64,000 nucleotides of DNA. Source: Gluconacetobacter tumulicola. Lineage in GTDB: Bacteria; Pseudomonadota; Alphaproteobacteria; Acetobacterales; Acetobacteraceae. The stretch is from positions 1 to 64,000 of the forward strand of contig NZ_JABEQL010000003.1 in assembly GCF_014174215.1 (NCBI RefSeq), read 5' to 3'. The notes beneath the pieces were generated by a model that did no database searches, had not been told where the DNA came from, and saw nothing but the letters and a program-made list of their open reading frames with translations. Both the position numbers and the translations under genes were made by a program. Positions 7,859-17,850 of the stretch are shown one piece after another (position 1 is the first letter of the stretch; each line of letters starts with the position of its first letter).

Positions 7859-9361
7859 TCAGGAAGCCTTCTTCCGCGTTCCATGCCCGTTCGGTCGGCG
7901 TGTTGCGCGTCGAGGTGCTGATTCTGGTGGTGAGACCGCTGGTGATATCCCTTCAACGGGATCGCGTGGCGTGATCCGGTTCCACACATCCAGCGCGGCG
8001 ATCTTGTAAGCCTCAGCAAAGGTCGGATAGTTGAACGTCGCTTCGATGAAATATTCGACGCTGCCGGCAAAATTCAGGACCGCCTGACCGATATGGATCA
8101 GTTCGGTCGCCCCTTCCCCCACAATATGCACGCCCAGAAGCCGGTGCCCCTCCAGCGCGACGACGAGCTTCAGGAATCCCTCCGTCTTGCCCATGATGAC
8201 GCCGCGCGAGGTCTCGCGGAACCGGGCGATACCGGTCTCGTAAGGGATCTTCCGCGCCCGGGTTTCCTCCTCCGACAGGCCGACGGTGGAGATTTCGGGC
8301 ACCGCATAGATGCCGTAGGGAAAGAATTTCGGCGCGGGCGGCACAGGCTGACCGCAGGCATGGCAGGCGGCGATGCGTCCCTGTTCCATCGAGGTGGAGG
8401 CCAGTGCGGGAAAGCCGATAACGTCTCCGGCGGCGTAAATATTCGGAATTTCGGTCTGGAACGTGATCGGATCAACCGTCAGGCGCCCGCGCGCGTCGGA
8501 CGTCAGTCCGGCGGCCTCCAGGTTCAGGGCATCCGTGGCGCCCTGTCGGCCGCCTGTATAAAGCAGCAGATCCGCACGCACGCGCCGCCCGCCCTCCAGG
8601 ATGGCCACGGGCTGCTCCGCTTCGATCACGATCGATTCCACCGTGCTGCCAAGGCGGAAATTGACACCGCGATCGCGCAGTTGATGCACGAATTCCTCTA
8701 CGGTCTCATGGTCGATGAATTCCAGCACATGCTCGCGCTGGTCCACGATCGTCACGCGCACACCCAGCGCGCTGAAGATCGTTGCGTATTCAATGCCGAT
8801 GACGCCCCCGCCGATCACGGTCAGCGAACGTGGCAGGCATGTCAGGCGGGTCATGCCGTCGCTATCGATGATATGGGCATCATCGAAAGGTACATAGGCA
8901 GGCCGGTGCGGCACCGAGCCCACGGCAATGACGATGGCACGCCCCCGCACCCGTTGCTCCGTGCCCTCTTCCCCGCTGATCGACAGCGTGTGGCGATCGA
9001 GAAAGCGTGCCACCCCGTGGACCACGACGATGTCGTTGCGGGCGAACTGGTGCTCCAGCACCTCGACCTCTCCCTGGATCGTCTTGATCAGCCGCGTACT
9101 CAAATCCTGTGCGTCGATGGATTTCTTTACGCAGTAATTGTGCCCGTAGATGCCGCGTTCCCGCCAGCCGGTCAGGTTCAGGATCGTCTCGCGCAACGTC
9201 TTGGACGGGATGGTCCCAGTATGAACCGACACCCCGCCCACCTGGTCTTGCCGTTCGATCACCAGCACGGAGCGCCCGAACTTCGATGCCTGGACCGCCG
9301 CCCGCCGCCCCGACGGGCCGGAACCGATGACCATCAGATCGTAATCATACGCGATTGTCAT
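7859..9361 (-). CDS. sthA: Soluble (Si-specific) NAD(P)+ transhydrogenase
   Basis: FAD enzyme of the pyridine nucleotide-disulfide reductase family that transfers hydride between NADPH and NAD+ in the cytoplasm. The 500 residues show the FAD loop IGSGPSGRRAAVQASKFG, an NAD(P) loop VIGGGVIGIEYATIFSALG, AAGDVIGFPALAST and the C-terminal dimerisation domain. Where dihydrolipoamide dehydrogenases carry a redox cysteine pair, this protein has GGVSVHTGTIPSKTLRE. Loss of both cysteines is the mark of SthA. The ATG at 9361 is chosen because it begins with YDYDLMVIGSGP as in known SthA proteins; 16 more codons are open upstream without a ribosome site. Relevant to NADPH balance in a strongly oxidative metabolism. 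Confidence 0.92.
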   Translation of the reverse strand: MTIAYDYDLMVIGSGPSGRRAAVQASKFGRSVLVIERQDQVGGVSVHTGTIPSKTLRETILNLTGWRERGIYGHNYCVKKSIDAQDLSTRLIKTIQGEVEVLEHQFARNDIVVVHGVARFLDRHTLSISGEEGTEQRVRGRAIVIAVGSVPHRPAYVPFDDAHIIDSDGMTRLTCLPRSLTVIGGGVIGIEYATIFSALGVRVTIVDQREHVLEFIDHETVEEFVHQLRDRGVNFRLGSTVESIVIEAEQPVAILEGGRRVRADLLLYTGGRQGATDALNLEAAGLTSDARGRLTVDPITFQTEIPNIYAAGDVIGFPALASTSMEQGRIAACHACGQPVPPAPKFFPYGIYAVPEISTVGLSEEETRARKIPYETGIARFRETSRGVIMGKTEGFLKLVVALEGHRLLGVHIVGEGATELIHIGQAVLNFAGSVEYFIEATFNYPTFAEAYKIAALDVWNRITPRDPVEGISPAVSPPESAPRRATRRPNGHGTRKKAS

Positions 9362-9503
9362 GACGCTCGGCCCCAAACGTACCCGCCACGGGGCACCTGA
9401 CATGGGCATGACGCCGGCATCGCCTGCCAGGTTGCCTTGTCATTCATCATGTGACGGCAAGATCCACCCGCCGGCCGCCCTGCCCCGCATCGGTATCGGA
9501 TAC

Positions 9504-10349
9504 TCAGAACTCCTCGTAACGGGTGGGGTCCTGATCGAAGGTCCGGCCGTCGGGCCGTGCGAGCGTCGCGATGTCCGCCATGTCTTCGGCGCTCAATTCG
9601 AAATTGAACACCGAGAGATTTTCAATCTGCCGTGCCGGGCTGGCCGCCTTTGGCAACGATACGGCACCGAGCTGGACATGCCAGCGCAGGATCACCTGCG
9701 CCGCCGTCCGCCCGACCCTGCCGGCAATTTTCTGGATAACCGGGTCCTGCATCAGGTGGTTGGCACGGCCAAGCGGGCTCCAGGCTTCGGTCACGATACC
9801 CAGCGACCGGTCGAATGCCAATTGCTCATGCTGCGGGAAATAGGGGTGCAGTTCGATCTGGTTGATGACTGGGATCACGCCGCTGTCCCCGATGATCCGC
9901 TTCAGATGCTCCGGCAGGAAGTTGCAGACGCCGATCGCGCGCACCAGCCCGCGTTTCCGCGCCTCGACCAGCGCGCTCCAGGCTTCGGAATACAGGTCCT
10001 TGCTGGGGTTCGGCCAGTGGATCAGGTAAAGGTCATAATAATCGAGCTGTGCCCGGTAGAGCGATTCTTCGACCGTCGCGATGGCCTCGTCGAAACGGTG
10101 GTGGCGGCCCGGCAGTTTCGAGGTGACGACCAGTTCATGGCGCGGCACGCCGGCCTTGCGGATTGCAGCGCCGACCGCGCCCTCATTTTCGTAATTGAAG
10201 GCGGAATCCAGCAGCCTGTACCCATTGCGGATGGCCGAGACCATCCCTTCGACGCCGGATGAGCCGTTCAGCATGTAGGTCCCGAAGCCGATGGCCGGAA
10301 TGGCGCCACCATCGTTCAATTTCAGCTCGGGAACAGCGATCTTGCTCAT
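9504..10349 (-). CDS. Aldo/keto reductase (AKR family, 2,5-diketogluconate reductase-like)
   Basis: NADPH-dependent carbonyl reductase with the (beta/alpha)8 AKR fold, 281 residues. All four catalytic positions are visible: Asp and Tyr in LLDSAFNYENEGAVG, Lys in VVTSKLPG and His in YLIHWPNP. The closest recognisable subfamily is the DkgA/DkgB type, which fits an acetic acid bacterium that handles ketogluconates, but substrate is not decidable. A strong AAGGAG lies seven bases before the ATG at 10349. The frame continues far upstream antisense to the antiporter gene; that extension is not coding. Divergent from nhaP. Confidence 0.92.
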   Translation of the reverse strand: MSKIAVPELKLNDGGAIPAIGFGTYMLNGSSGVEGMVSAIRNGYRLLDSAFNYENEGAVGAAIRKAGVPRHELVVTSKLPGRHHRFDEAIATVEESLYRAQLDYYDLYLIHWPNPSKDLYSEAWSALVEARKRGLVRAIGVCNFLPEHLKRIIGDSGVIPVINQIELHPYFPQHEQLAFDRSLGIVTEAWSPLGRANHLMQDPVIQKIAGRVGRTAAQVILRWHVQLGAVSLPKAASPARQIENLSVFNFELSAEDMADIATLARPDGRTFDQDPTRYEEF

Positions 10350-10494
10350 TCGGAAACTCCTTGCGCGTATCAGTTCACCAGGTGGGCGGCATTCAGCCTT
10401 TCCATTCCCAACGAGGGAGCGGAAGGGCTGTTCCCCCCCCCGCAGGGCCGCTGAACAGCTTGACAGGCGCACGATCACCCGGAAGGCATGATTC

Positions 10495-11781
10495 ATGAAC
10501 GCCCTCGGCCTTTTTGCCCTCCTCGCGACGCTGTCCACGCTGTTCAGCGTTGTCAACCATCGGACGCTGCGCCTGCCGATGACGATCGGGGTGCTGGTGA
10601 TCTCGCTGGCCGTATCGCTGGCGATCATGGTGCTGGACCCGTTGATCCCCTCCCATGACCTCCACCTGATTCCCCGTTCGCTGCTGGGGGCGATCGACCT
10701 GCCCAGGACATTGCTGGACGGCGCACTGTCGTTGCTGCTGTTCGCCGGAGCGATGCAGGTCGATCTGCACCATATGTTTTCGCGCACCGCGTCCGTCACT
10801 GCCTTGGCGGTGCTGGGCACGGTCTTTGCGGTCGGTCTGCTGGCCGTGTCCGCCTGGTGTGTCTTCCCGCTGTTCGGGCCGCCGGTGCCGTTCGTGTGGT
10901 GCGTGGTGCTGGGTGCGATCCTGGCGCCGACCGACCCGGTATCGGTCGTGAGCATGCTGCGGCGGCTGGGGCTGCCTGCGCCGCTACAGGCAATCTTCGC
11001 CGGAGAAAGCCTGTTCAACGACGGCGTCGGGGTGGTGATCTTCGGTGTCATGATCGGGCTGGCGACTGGCGACACCACTTCCCTGTCGGCAGCCGATATC
11101 GCGACCCGCTTCCTGTTTCAGGCCGTCGGTGGCGGCCTGCTGGGTGCGCTGACGGGCTGGATCGCGCTACGCCTGGTCCGGGGCGTCGATGATGCGCATA
11201 TCGACCTTCTGGCCACGCTTGCCCTGGCCTCGGGCACATTCGCGCTGGCCAATCACCTGCACCTGTCCGGGCCGATCGCCGTGGTCGTGGCCGGCATGAG
11301 CCTGGGCACGCGTTACGGCCACGCTGCGATACAGGACCATTCGCGCACCGAGCTTCTGGCATTCTGGTCCATGGTCGACGAGATGCTGAACGTCCTGCTC
11401 TTCCTGCTGATCGGTTTCGAAATCCTCGAGATCACGCCGCACCTTTCCTCCCTGCTGGCGACACTGGCCATCATTCCGCTGTCGATTGCCGCGCGCGGAC
11501 TCAGCGTGCTGGGCGCGACGCTGCCGGTCTATCTCCGCAACCGCGATCGCTGGCGGGCACTGGTCGTTCTGACATGGGGCGGCTTGCGGGGCGGGATTTC
11601 GGTCTCGCTGGCGCTCGGCCTGCCGGCCGGGGCGTTGCGCGACACGCTGCTGCCGGTCTGTTATGGGGTGGTGATGTTCACCATCCTCGTCCAGGGATTG
11701 ACGATGGAACGTGTGGTCGGACGCCTGTATCCCGCCGCGGCGGAACAGGATGATCACGGATCAGTGACGACCAGACGATAG
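10495..11781 (+). CDS. NhaP-type sodium(potassium)/proton antiporter (CPA1 family)
   Basis: Inner-membrane cation/proton antiporter of 428 residues with about 12 hydrophobic segments. Family motifs are GAILAPTDPVSVVSMLRRLGLP in the fourth to fifth helix region, the ion-binding FAGESLFNDGVGVVIFGV near residue 170, and the late TWGGLRGGISVSLALGLP with its conserved Arg. There is no long cytoplasmic tail, as in short NhaP proteins. Its 3' end overlaps the convergent kdpE gene by 28 bases. The neighbouring kdp operon suggests a role in monovalent cation homeostasis. Confidence 0.9.
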   Translation: MNALGLFALLATLSTLFSVVNHRTLRLPMTIGVLVISLAVSLAIMVLDPLIPSHDLHLIPRSLLGAIDLPRTLLDGALSLLLFAGAMQVDLHHMFSRTASVTALAVLGTVFAVGLLAVSAWCVFPLFGPPVPFVWCVVLGAILAPTDPVSVVSMLRRLGLPAPLQAIFAGESLFNDGVGVVIFGVMIGLATGDTTSLSAADIATRFLFQAVGGGLLGALTGWIALRLVRGVDDAHIDLLATLALASGTFALANHLHLSGPIAVVVAGMSLGTRYGHAAIQDHSRTELLAFWSMVDEMLNVLLFLLIGFEILEITPHLSSLLATLAIIPLSIAARGLSVLGATLPVYLRNRDRWRALVVLTWGGLRGGISVSLALGLPAGALRDTLLPVCYGVVMFTILVQGLTMERVVGRLYPAAAEQDDHGSVTTRR

Positions 11782-12443
11782 CCGATCCCGGTTTCCGTCA
11801 CGATATGGGCCGGCCGTTCGGGATCGGCTTCCAGCTTCTGTCTGATCTGGCGGATATAGACCCGCAATTGCTGCACGTCGCCGCCCGCCCCCCAGAGCTG
11901 GCCCAGGATATGCCGGTGGGTCAGCACGCGGCCGGCATGCTGCACCAGCAGTCGCATGATGTCCCATTCGCGCGGCGACAGCCTGATTTCCTGCCCATCG
12001 CGGAATATATGCCGCCGCACAAGATCGACGCTCAGATCTCCTGAGATGAAGACCGGCGTTGTCCCCTCCTTTTGTAACCCGTGACGCAGCGCCGTGCGCA
12101 GCCGGGCGACCAGTTCGGCCATGCTGAATGGCTTGGTGACATAATCGTCCGCCCCGAGTTCCAGCGCGGCCACTTTGCCGCGTTCGTCCCCGCGCACCGA
12201 CAGCACGACGATCGGCAGGCTAGAACCGCCGCCGCGCAGGCGGCGGATGACCTCCATCCCGTCCATGTCCGGCAGACCCAGATCCAGCAGCATGATGTCC
12301 GCCCTGCCCTCCCGCGCCTGTTCCAATCCCGACGCACCGGTTTCGGCCTCCATGGTCCGCCAGGATTGCGCGCCCAGACTGGTCCGCAGCAGGCGCCGGA
12401 TCGCGGGCTCGTCATCCACGATCAGCACGCATGGGTCGCTCAT
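11754..12443 (-). CDS. kdpE: KDP operon response regulator KdpE
   Basis: OmpR/PhoB-type response regulator, 229 residues, partner of KdpD in turning on the kdp operon when potassium or turgor is low. The receiver domain has the acidic pair Asp10-Asp11, the phosphoacceptor Asp54 in [11 protein letters not shown] and Lys in DDYVTKPF. The winged-helix DNA-binding domain follows ([19 protein letters not shown]). Its ATG at 12443 overlaps the kdpD stop (ATGA). The gene ends 28 bases inside the convergent antiporter gene. Confidence 0.95.
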   Translation of the reverse strand: MSDPCVLIVDDEPAIRRLLRTSLGAQSWRTMEAETGASGLEQAREGRADIMLLDLGLPDMDGMEVIRRLRGGGSSLPIVVLSVRGDERGKVAALELGADDYVTKPFSMAELVARLRTALRHGLQKEGTTPVFISGDLSVDLVRRHIFRDGQEIRLSPREWDIMRLLVQHAGRVLTHRHILGQLWGAGGDVQQLRVYIRQIRQKLEADPERPAHIVTETGIGYRLVVTDP

Positions 12444-15127
12444 GGGGCTTTTTCCTCCGTCAGGGAGAAAGATATCATGAATTCGGCGCCGCTCCGATCG
12501 TGACGGTTGCCGGCGCCGATCGTGCCCCCCATCGCCTCGATGAAACCGCGCGCGATCGCCAGCCCCAGCCCGGTTCCCGGCCGCGACCGGTCGGCGGCGT
12601 GCAGGCGGGCGAATTTGCTGAAGACCCGGTCGGGGTCCTGTACGGGCAGTCCGGGCCCCTCGTCGCGCAAGCATATATGCAGGCGACCATCCACACGGGC
12701 GACGTCGATCTCGATCCGTGTGCCCGGCGGTGTGTATTTCGCGGCATTGTCCAGCAGGTTGAACAGGGCCTGTTCCAGAAGCACATCGTCCAGCAGCAGC
12801 AGTGGCAGGTCCCGATCGATCTGAAGCGTGACCGTATGCCGGACGAGCATCCGTGCCGCGCGCGCCAGCGCGCTGCCCACGACCTCGCCGAGATCGACCT
12901 GCTCTTTTCGTGGCGCCAGCCCCCCGGCTTCCAGCCGCGTCATGTCCAGCAGGTTAGCTACAAAACGGTTCAGGCGTTCCGCCTCGTCGCGGATGGTGGC
13001 GATCAGATCGTGGCGGTCTCCGGCCGACAGCAATGCGTCATAGCTGTCAAGGCTGGATGCCGCCCCCAGGATCGAGGCCAACGGCGTACGCAGATCATGC
13101 GAGATCGAGGTCAGCAGGGCGCCGCGCAGCTTTTCGGTTTCCGCATGCAGGCGTGCGCGGTCCAGATCCTCGGCCAGTGTGATGCGCTCGATCGCCACCG
13201 CTGCCTGATCGCCCAGCGCATCGAGCAGTCTCTGCTGTTCGGGGTCCAGCAGCGGGCCAGACCGGTCGGCATCCAGACCGATCACCGCGACGGGCCCGTG
13301 CCCGGTACGCAGCGGTACGAACAGCCGGCGCGCGCCGGGAAGATTATCGGAATCCCGCCCCGCCGTGCGATCGTGGCGCCAGGCCCAGGTCGCCGCCGCC
13401 AGATCAGACGGGCCCAACGCCTCGCCCGGTGTGTAGGACGCTGTGACATGCAGCGCGTCGCCACCTGGCAGCAGGATGACCGCGTTCATATCCAGCATCG
13501 TCGCAATCTGGTGGCAGGTGGTCCACAGCAGCTCGTCCATCGTGACGATACCGGCCAGCTTGCGGCTGAACTGGTACAGCGCCTCGGTGATCTCGGCCCG
13601 ATGGCGGGCGACGACGGCCTGGCTGCGCACGCGCGCGCCCAGATGGCTGGCGATGACCGACGTGGCGAAGAAGAAGACCAGGGCAACGACATTATCCGGT
13701 GCCACGATGGTGAACGTATAGAGCGGCGGCAGGAAGAAGAAATTGAAGCAGAGCATCGCCAGGACGGAAGCCCAGAGCGAGGGCCATAACCCGTGCGCCA
13801 CCGCCACCCAGAGGATGCCCGTCAGGAACACCAGCGAGACATTGTTCACCGCCAGCCCCTGCCGCAGCGCCATCGCCACCCCCAGGGCCATGGCGATGAT
13901 GCCGGAACCGGACAGGAATGGCCCGATACTGCGCTTTGCCCGCGGGCGGGCCGCGCCCAGCTCGGCCTCATCGTCCGATGCGGCGCGCACCACATGGATC
14001 GGGATCTGTCCGTCCGACTGGATCAACTGACCGGTCGTCGAACGCCATGCCCAGGGAAAGACCCAGTCGAGCCACGGAAGAGGCGTGGGGCGTCCGGCAA
14101 TGATCTGCGTGACGTTATGCGTCCGCGCATAGGCCAGGGCATCAGTCGCCACATCCTGTCCTGGGATCGTGACGGTTTCAGCCCCCATCGACTGTGCCAG
14201 ATGCATGCGCGCGGCCATGCCGGCGCGGGCGTCGTTACCGATATCGCGGTTGGTTTCGACATGCAGCACGATCCATGGAGCATGGAAGCGATCGGCCAGC
14301 CGCTTGGCATAGCGCAGCAGGCTGGCGTCACGGTCCTGCAGCGTCAGGCAAACCATGATGCGTTCGCCGGCCGCCCAAGGCCCGGCGATCGCATTGGCCT
14401 TCATATGGTCGACCAGTTGAGCATCGACCTGCTGGGCAGTCTGGCGCAAGGCCAGTTCGCGCAGCGCCGTCAGGTTTCCCGGCGAGAAATAATGCAGTAC
14501 CGCCCGCCCGGCGGTCTGCGGGGCATAGATCTTGCCGTCCCGCATACGTTGCAACAGGTCGGTGGGAGTCAGGTCGATCAGTTCGATCTCGTCCGCGCGG
14601 TTCAGCACTATGTCGGGCACGGTCTCGCGCACCCGGACATGGGTGATGCTGGCGACGACGTCATTCAGGCTTTCCAGATGCTGGATATTGACCGTGCTGA
14701 GAACGTCGATCCCCGCCTCCAGCAATTCCTCGACATCCATCCAGCGTTTGGGGTGGCGCGATCCCGGCACGTTTGTATGCGCCAGTTCGTCAACCAGGAC
14801 GATCCGTGGATGGCGCGCCAGGATCGCGTCCAGGTCCATTTCCCATAATGTTTGGCCACGATAAGGCACCGCGCGGCGGGGAACGCTTTCCAGCCCTTCA
14901 AGCAGAGCGGCGGTTTCCGGGCGGTCGTGTGTTTCCACCAGCCCCACCACGACATCGCTTCCGTCGCGCGCCATCTGGTGCGCAACGGTCAGCATCTCGA
15001 ACGTCTTGCCCACCCCCGGTGCCGCGCCGAGGAATATCTTCAGATGACCGCGCTGCCGCGTCCCGGTCAGTTTTTCCGTCTGCCGCAACAGGGCGTCCGG
15101 ATCGGGGCGGTCAGTCCGGTCATCCAT
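12440..15127 (-). CDS. kdpD: Sensor histidine kinase KdpD
   Basis: Membrane-bound potassium/turgor sensor kinase, 895 residues. In order: the cytoplasmic KdpD domain with Walker [10 protein letters not shown] (34-42) and [10 protein letters not shown], a universal-stress-type domain, a cluster of four transmembrane helices (about 400-500), a GAF-like region, the dimerisation domain with the phosphoacceptor His in [15 protein letters not shown], and the ATPase domain with [18 protein letters not shown]. Length matches E. coli KdpD (894). It lies 2 bases after kdpC and overlaps kdpE by four bases. Confidence 0.96.
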   Translation of the reverse strand: MDDRTDRPDPDALLRQTEKLTGTRQRGHLKIFLGAAPGVGKTFEMLTVAHQMARDGSDVVVGLVETHDRPETAALLEGLESVPRRAVPYRGQTLWEMDLDAILARHPRIVLVDELAHTNVPGSRHPKRWMDVEELLEAGIDVLSTVNIQHLESLNDVVASITHVRVRETVPDIVLNRADEIELIDLTPTDLLQRMRDGKIYAPQTAGRAVLHYFSPGNLTALRELALRQTAQQVDAQLVDHMKANAIAGPWAAGERIMVCLTLQDRDASLLRYAKRLADRFHAPWIVLHVETNRDIGNDARAGMAARMHLAQSMGAETVTIPGQDVATDALAYARTHNVTQIIAGRPTPLPWLDWVFPWAWRSTTGQLIQSDGQIPIHVVRAASDDEAELGAARPRAKRSIGPFLSGSGIIAMALGVAMALRQGLAVNNVSLVFLTGILWVAVAHGLWPSLWASVLAMLCFNFFFLPPLYTFTIVAPDNVVALVFFFATSVIASHLGARVRSQAVVARHRAEITEALYQFSRKLAGIVTMDELLWTTCHQIATMLDMNAVILLPGGDALHVTASYTPGEALGPSDLAAATWAWRHDRTAGRDSDNLPGARRLFVPLRTGHGPVAVIGLDADRSGPLLDPEQQRLLDALGDQAAVAIERITLAEDLDRARLHAETEKLRGALLTSISHDLRTPLASILGAASSLDSYDALLSAGDRHDLIATIRDEAERLNRFVANLLDMTRLEAGGLAPRKEQVDLGEVVGSALARAARMLVRHTVTLQIDRDLPLLLLDDVLLEQALFNLLDNAAKYTPPGTRIEIDVARVDGRLHICLRDEGPGLPVQDPDRVFSKFARLHAADRSRPGTGLGLAIARGFIEAMGGTIGAGNRHDRSGAEFMISFSLTEEKAP

Positions 15128-15129
15128 AT

Positions 15130-15750
15130 CTACTGTACCGCATCAAGGGCGAGGTTGAGCGCCAGCACGTTGACATGGGGCTCGCCCAACCAGCCCATCA
15201 TCGGTTGCCGGATCATCTGCACCACCAGGTCATGCACGCGCATCTCGGGCAGATGGCGGGCCAGGGCCACACGACGCACCTGGAAGAACGCGGCCTCGGG
15301 CGAGATGTCGGGGTCCAGCCCGCTGGCCGATGTCGTCACGAGGTCGGCCGGGATCTTCCACCCCTCGCGGATCGCATCGGGATTGTCGGCCCCGATCGCC
15401 ACCGCGCCGGCGCTGACCCGCGCGACAAGGGATCGGGAGGTCGGCCCGAGATTGGAGCCCACGGACACCGCCGCGTTATAGGGCGTCGGCACCGATTTCG
15501 ATGGATCGGCCGGGTCAACGCCGCTGGTCGCCGAGGGGCGTGGATGGAAATAGCGGTCGGACGTGAAGTTCTGGCCGATCAGGGCCGAGCCGACCGGATG
15601 GCCGTCGCGGATGATGATGCTGCCCTGAGCCTGATGCGAAAACACCAGATTGGCGACCGCCGTCAGGCCAAGCGGATAGGCCAGCCCGGTCAGGATCGAC
15701 AGAAGAGCGAACAGGACCAGTGCGGGACGGATATGACGTATCATGGTCAT
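15130..15750 (-). CDS. kdpC: Potassium-transporting ATPase subunit KdpC
   Basis: Single-span inner-membrane subunit that stabilises the KdpFABC complex. The 206 residues have an N-terminal hydrophobic segment (about 10-35, ending [10 protein letters not shown]) and the periplasmic signature [21 protein letters not shown], plus the C-terminal [15 protein letters not shown]. The ATG at 15750 follows GAGGATAAC and lies 7 bases after the kdpB stop. Seven further in-frame codons upstream run into kdpB and are not used. Confidence 0.96.
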   Translation of the reverse strand: MTMIRHIRPALVLFALLSILTGLAYPLGLTAVANLVFSHQAQGSIIIRDGHPVGSALIGQNFTSDRYFHPRPSATSGVDPADPSKSVPTPYNAAVSVGSNLGPTSRSLVARVSAGAVAIGADNPDAIREGWKIPADLVTTSASGLDPDISPEAAFFQVRRVALARHLPEMRVHDLVVQMIRQPMMGWLGEPHVNVLALNLALDAVQ

Positions 15751-15757
15751 GTTATCC

Positions 15758-17833
15758 TCATACAAGACCAAAGCTGGTGACCAGCATGTCGATCAGCTTG
15801 ATGCCGACGAAGGGGGCAACCAGCCCACCCAGGCCGTAGACGAGAAGATTGCGCCGCAGCAGCGCCTCGGCGCCCACAGGCCGGTAATGCACGCCCCGCA
15901 GCGCCAGGGGAATCAGCGCGACGATGATCAGCGCGTTGAAGATGATCGCGGACAGGATCGCGCTTTGCGGCGTGACCAGATGCATGATGTTGAGCGCCCC
16001 CAACTGCGGATAGAAGCCGATGAACATCGCCGGGATGATCGCGAAATATTTCGCGACATCATTGGCGATGGAGAAAGTCGTCAGCGCGCCCCGGGTCATC
16101 AGCAGCTGCTTGCCGATCCCCACGATCTCGATCAGCTTGGTCGGGTCGCTGTCCAGATCGACCATATTTCCTGCCTCGCGCGCCGCCATGGTGCCGGTAT
16201 TCATCGCCACGCCCACATCGGCCTGGGCCAGGGCGGGCGCGTCGTTCGTGCCGTCGCCGCACATCGCCACCAGCTTGCCGTCTGCCTGTTCCCTGCGGAT
16301 CAGCGTCAGCTTCGCCTCGGGTGTCGCCTGGGCCAGGAAATCGTCTACCCCGCTTTCCGCCGCGATCGCCGCCGCCGTCAGCGGGTTGTCGCCGGTGATC
16401 ATCACGGTGCGGATCCCCATCCGGCGCAGTTCGGCGAAGCGCTCTCGGATGCCGCCCTTCACCACGTCCTTCAGATGCACCACGCCCAGCAGGCGCCCGC
16501 CATCGACCACGGCCAGCGGGGTACCGCCGCCACGGGCGACCGTTTCGGCGATGTCGCGCAGCGCGCGTTCGGCTGGTCCAGGCGGCACGGTGGCCAGCAC
16601 GCTGTCCACCGCGCCCTTGCGGATCTGGCGGGTCCCGATGTCGACGCCGCTCATACGCGTCTGCGCGGTGAAGGGCACGAAATGCGCGTCCAGCGCATGC
16701 ATCTCCCGACCGCGAATGTCGAAGCGTTCCTTGGCCAGCACGACGATCGACCGGCCCTCCGGCGTCTCGTCCGCCAGCGAGGCAAGTTGCGCGGTATCGG
16801 CCAGCTCCCGCGCCATGATCCCTGGCACCGGTATGAAATCGGCCGCCTGGCGATCGCCGATGGTGATCGTCCCGGTCTTGTCCAGCAGCAGCGTATCGAC
16901 ATCACCCGCCGCCTCTACCGCGCGTCCTGACATGGCCAGCACGTTGAAACGGATCAACCGGTCCATGCCCGCAATGCCGATCGCGGACAGAAGGCCGCCG
17001 ATGGTCGTGGGAATAAGCGTCACAAACAGCGCAACCAGGATCAGCACGCTGATATGCCCACCCGCGTAGGCGGCGAAGCTGGGGATGGTCGCGACCGCGA
17101 AGATGAAGATCAGCGTCATGCCCGCCAGCAGGATCGTCAGCGCGATCTCGTTCGGTGTCTTCTGCCGCTGCGCCCCTTCGACCAGCGCAATCATCCGGTC
17201 CAGGAACGTCGATCCCTGGGCGGCGGTGATCCGCACGATGATCCAGTCGGACAGCACGCGGGTACCTCCGGTCACCGCCGAACGATCGCCGCCACTCTCG
17301 CGAATCACAGGCGCGGATTCGCCCGTGATCGCGGATTCGTCGACCGAGGCGATGCCGTCGATCACCTCTCCGTCGCTCGGGACGAAATCGCCGGCTTCCA
17401 CCAGTACGACATCACCGGGTTGCAGTTCCGGCGCCGGAATCTGCTGGTACAGGCCCAGCCGCGTATAGGCGCCCATGTCATTGGCCAGGAGCCGCCTGGC
17501 CCGTGTTTCGGTGCGGGTACGGCGCAGGCTGTCGGCCTGCGCCTTGCCGCGCCCTTCGGCGATGGCTTCGGCGAAATTGGCGAACAGCAGCGTGAACCAC
17601 AGCCACAGATTGATCTGGATCGCGAAGCCGGGCTGCGGGGCATGGGTCAGCAGGTCGCGTATCAGCAGGATCGTAGTCAGGATCGTCACGATCTCGACCA
17701 CGAACATCACGGGATTGCGCCACATGATTCGGGGGTCGAGTTTGTGAAAGCTCTCGACGATCGCAGGCAGGATCAGGTCAGTCCGCCTCAGGCTGCCCTG
17801 CCGCGCCGACGAATGGGAGGAATGGGTGTTCAT
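15758..17833 (-). CDS. kdpB: Potassium-transporting P-type ATPase subunit KdpB
   Basis: Catalytic subunit of the Kdp pump; ATP hydrolysis here drives potassium uptake through KdpA. The 691 residues include the actuator motif TGES at 170-173, the phosphorylation motif DKTGT with Asp318, the nucleotide-binding domain, and [16 protein letters not shown] in the hinge. Ser173 matches the position at which E. coli KdpB is reported to be phosphorylated and inhibited at high potassium. The start ATG at 17833 overlaps no gene and lies 17 bases after the kdpA stop; a longer open frame reaches back into kdpA in another frame and is ignored. Confidence 0.97.
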   Translation of the reverse strand: MNTHSSHSSARQGSLRRTDLILPAIVESFHKLDPRIMWRNPVMFVVEIVTILTTILLIRDLLTHAPQPGFAIQINLWLWFTLLFANFAEAIAEGRGKAQADSLRRTRTETRARRLLANDMGAYTRLGLYQQIPAPELQPGDVVLVEAGDFVPSDGEVIDGIASVDESAITGESAPVIRESGGDRSAVTGGTRVLSDWIIVRITAAQGSTFLDRMIALVEGAQRQKTPNEIALTILLAGMTLIFIFAVATIPSFAAYAGGHISVLILVALFVTLIPTTIGGLLSAIGIAGMDRLIRFNVLAMSGRAVEAAGDVDTLLLDKTGTITIGDRQAADFIPVPGIMARELADTAQLASLADETPEGRSIVVLAKERFDIRGREMHALDAHFVPFTAQTRMSGVDIGTRQIRKGAVDSVLATVPPGPAERALRDIAETVARGGGTPLAVVDGGRLLGVVHLKDVVKGGIRERFAELRRMGIRTVMITGDNPLTAAAIAAESGVDDFLAQATPEAKLTLIRREQADGKLVAMCGDGTNDAPALAQADVGVAMNTGTMAAREAGNMVDLDSDPTKLIEIVGIGKQLLMTRGALTTFSIANDVAKYFAIIPAMFIGFYPQLGALNIMHLVTPQSAILSAIIFNALIIVALIPLALRGVHYRPVGAEALLRRNLLVYGLGGLVAPFVGIKLIDMLVTSFGLV

Positions 17834-17850
17834 CGCAGGAAATCCACCAG

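Noticed and set aside
10350-11078. N-terminal extension of the aldo/keto reductase frame
   Set aside because: It lies antisense to the nhaP gene, while a strong AAGGAG and normal family N-terminus mark the ATG at 10349.
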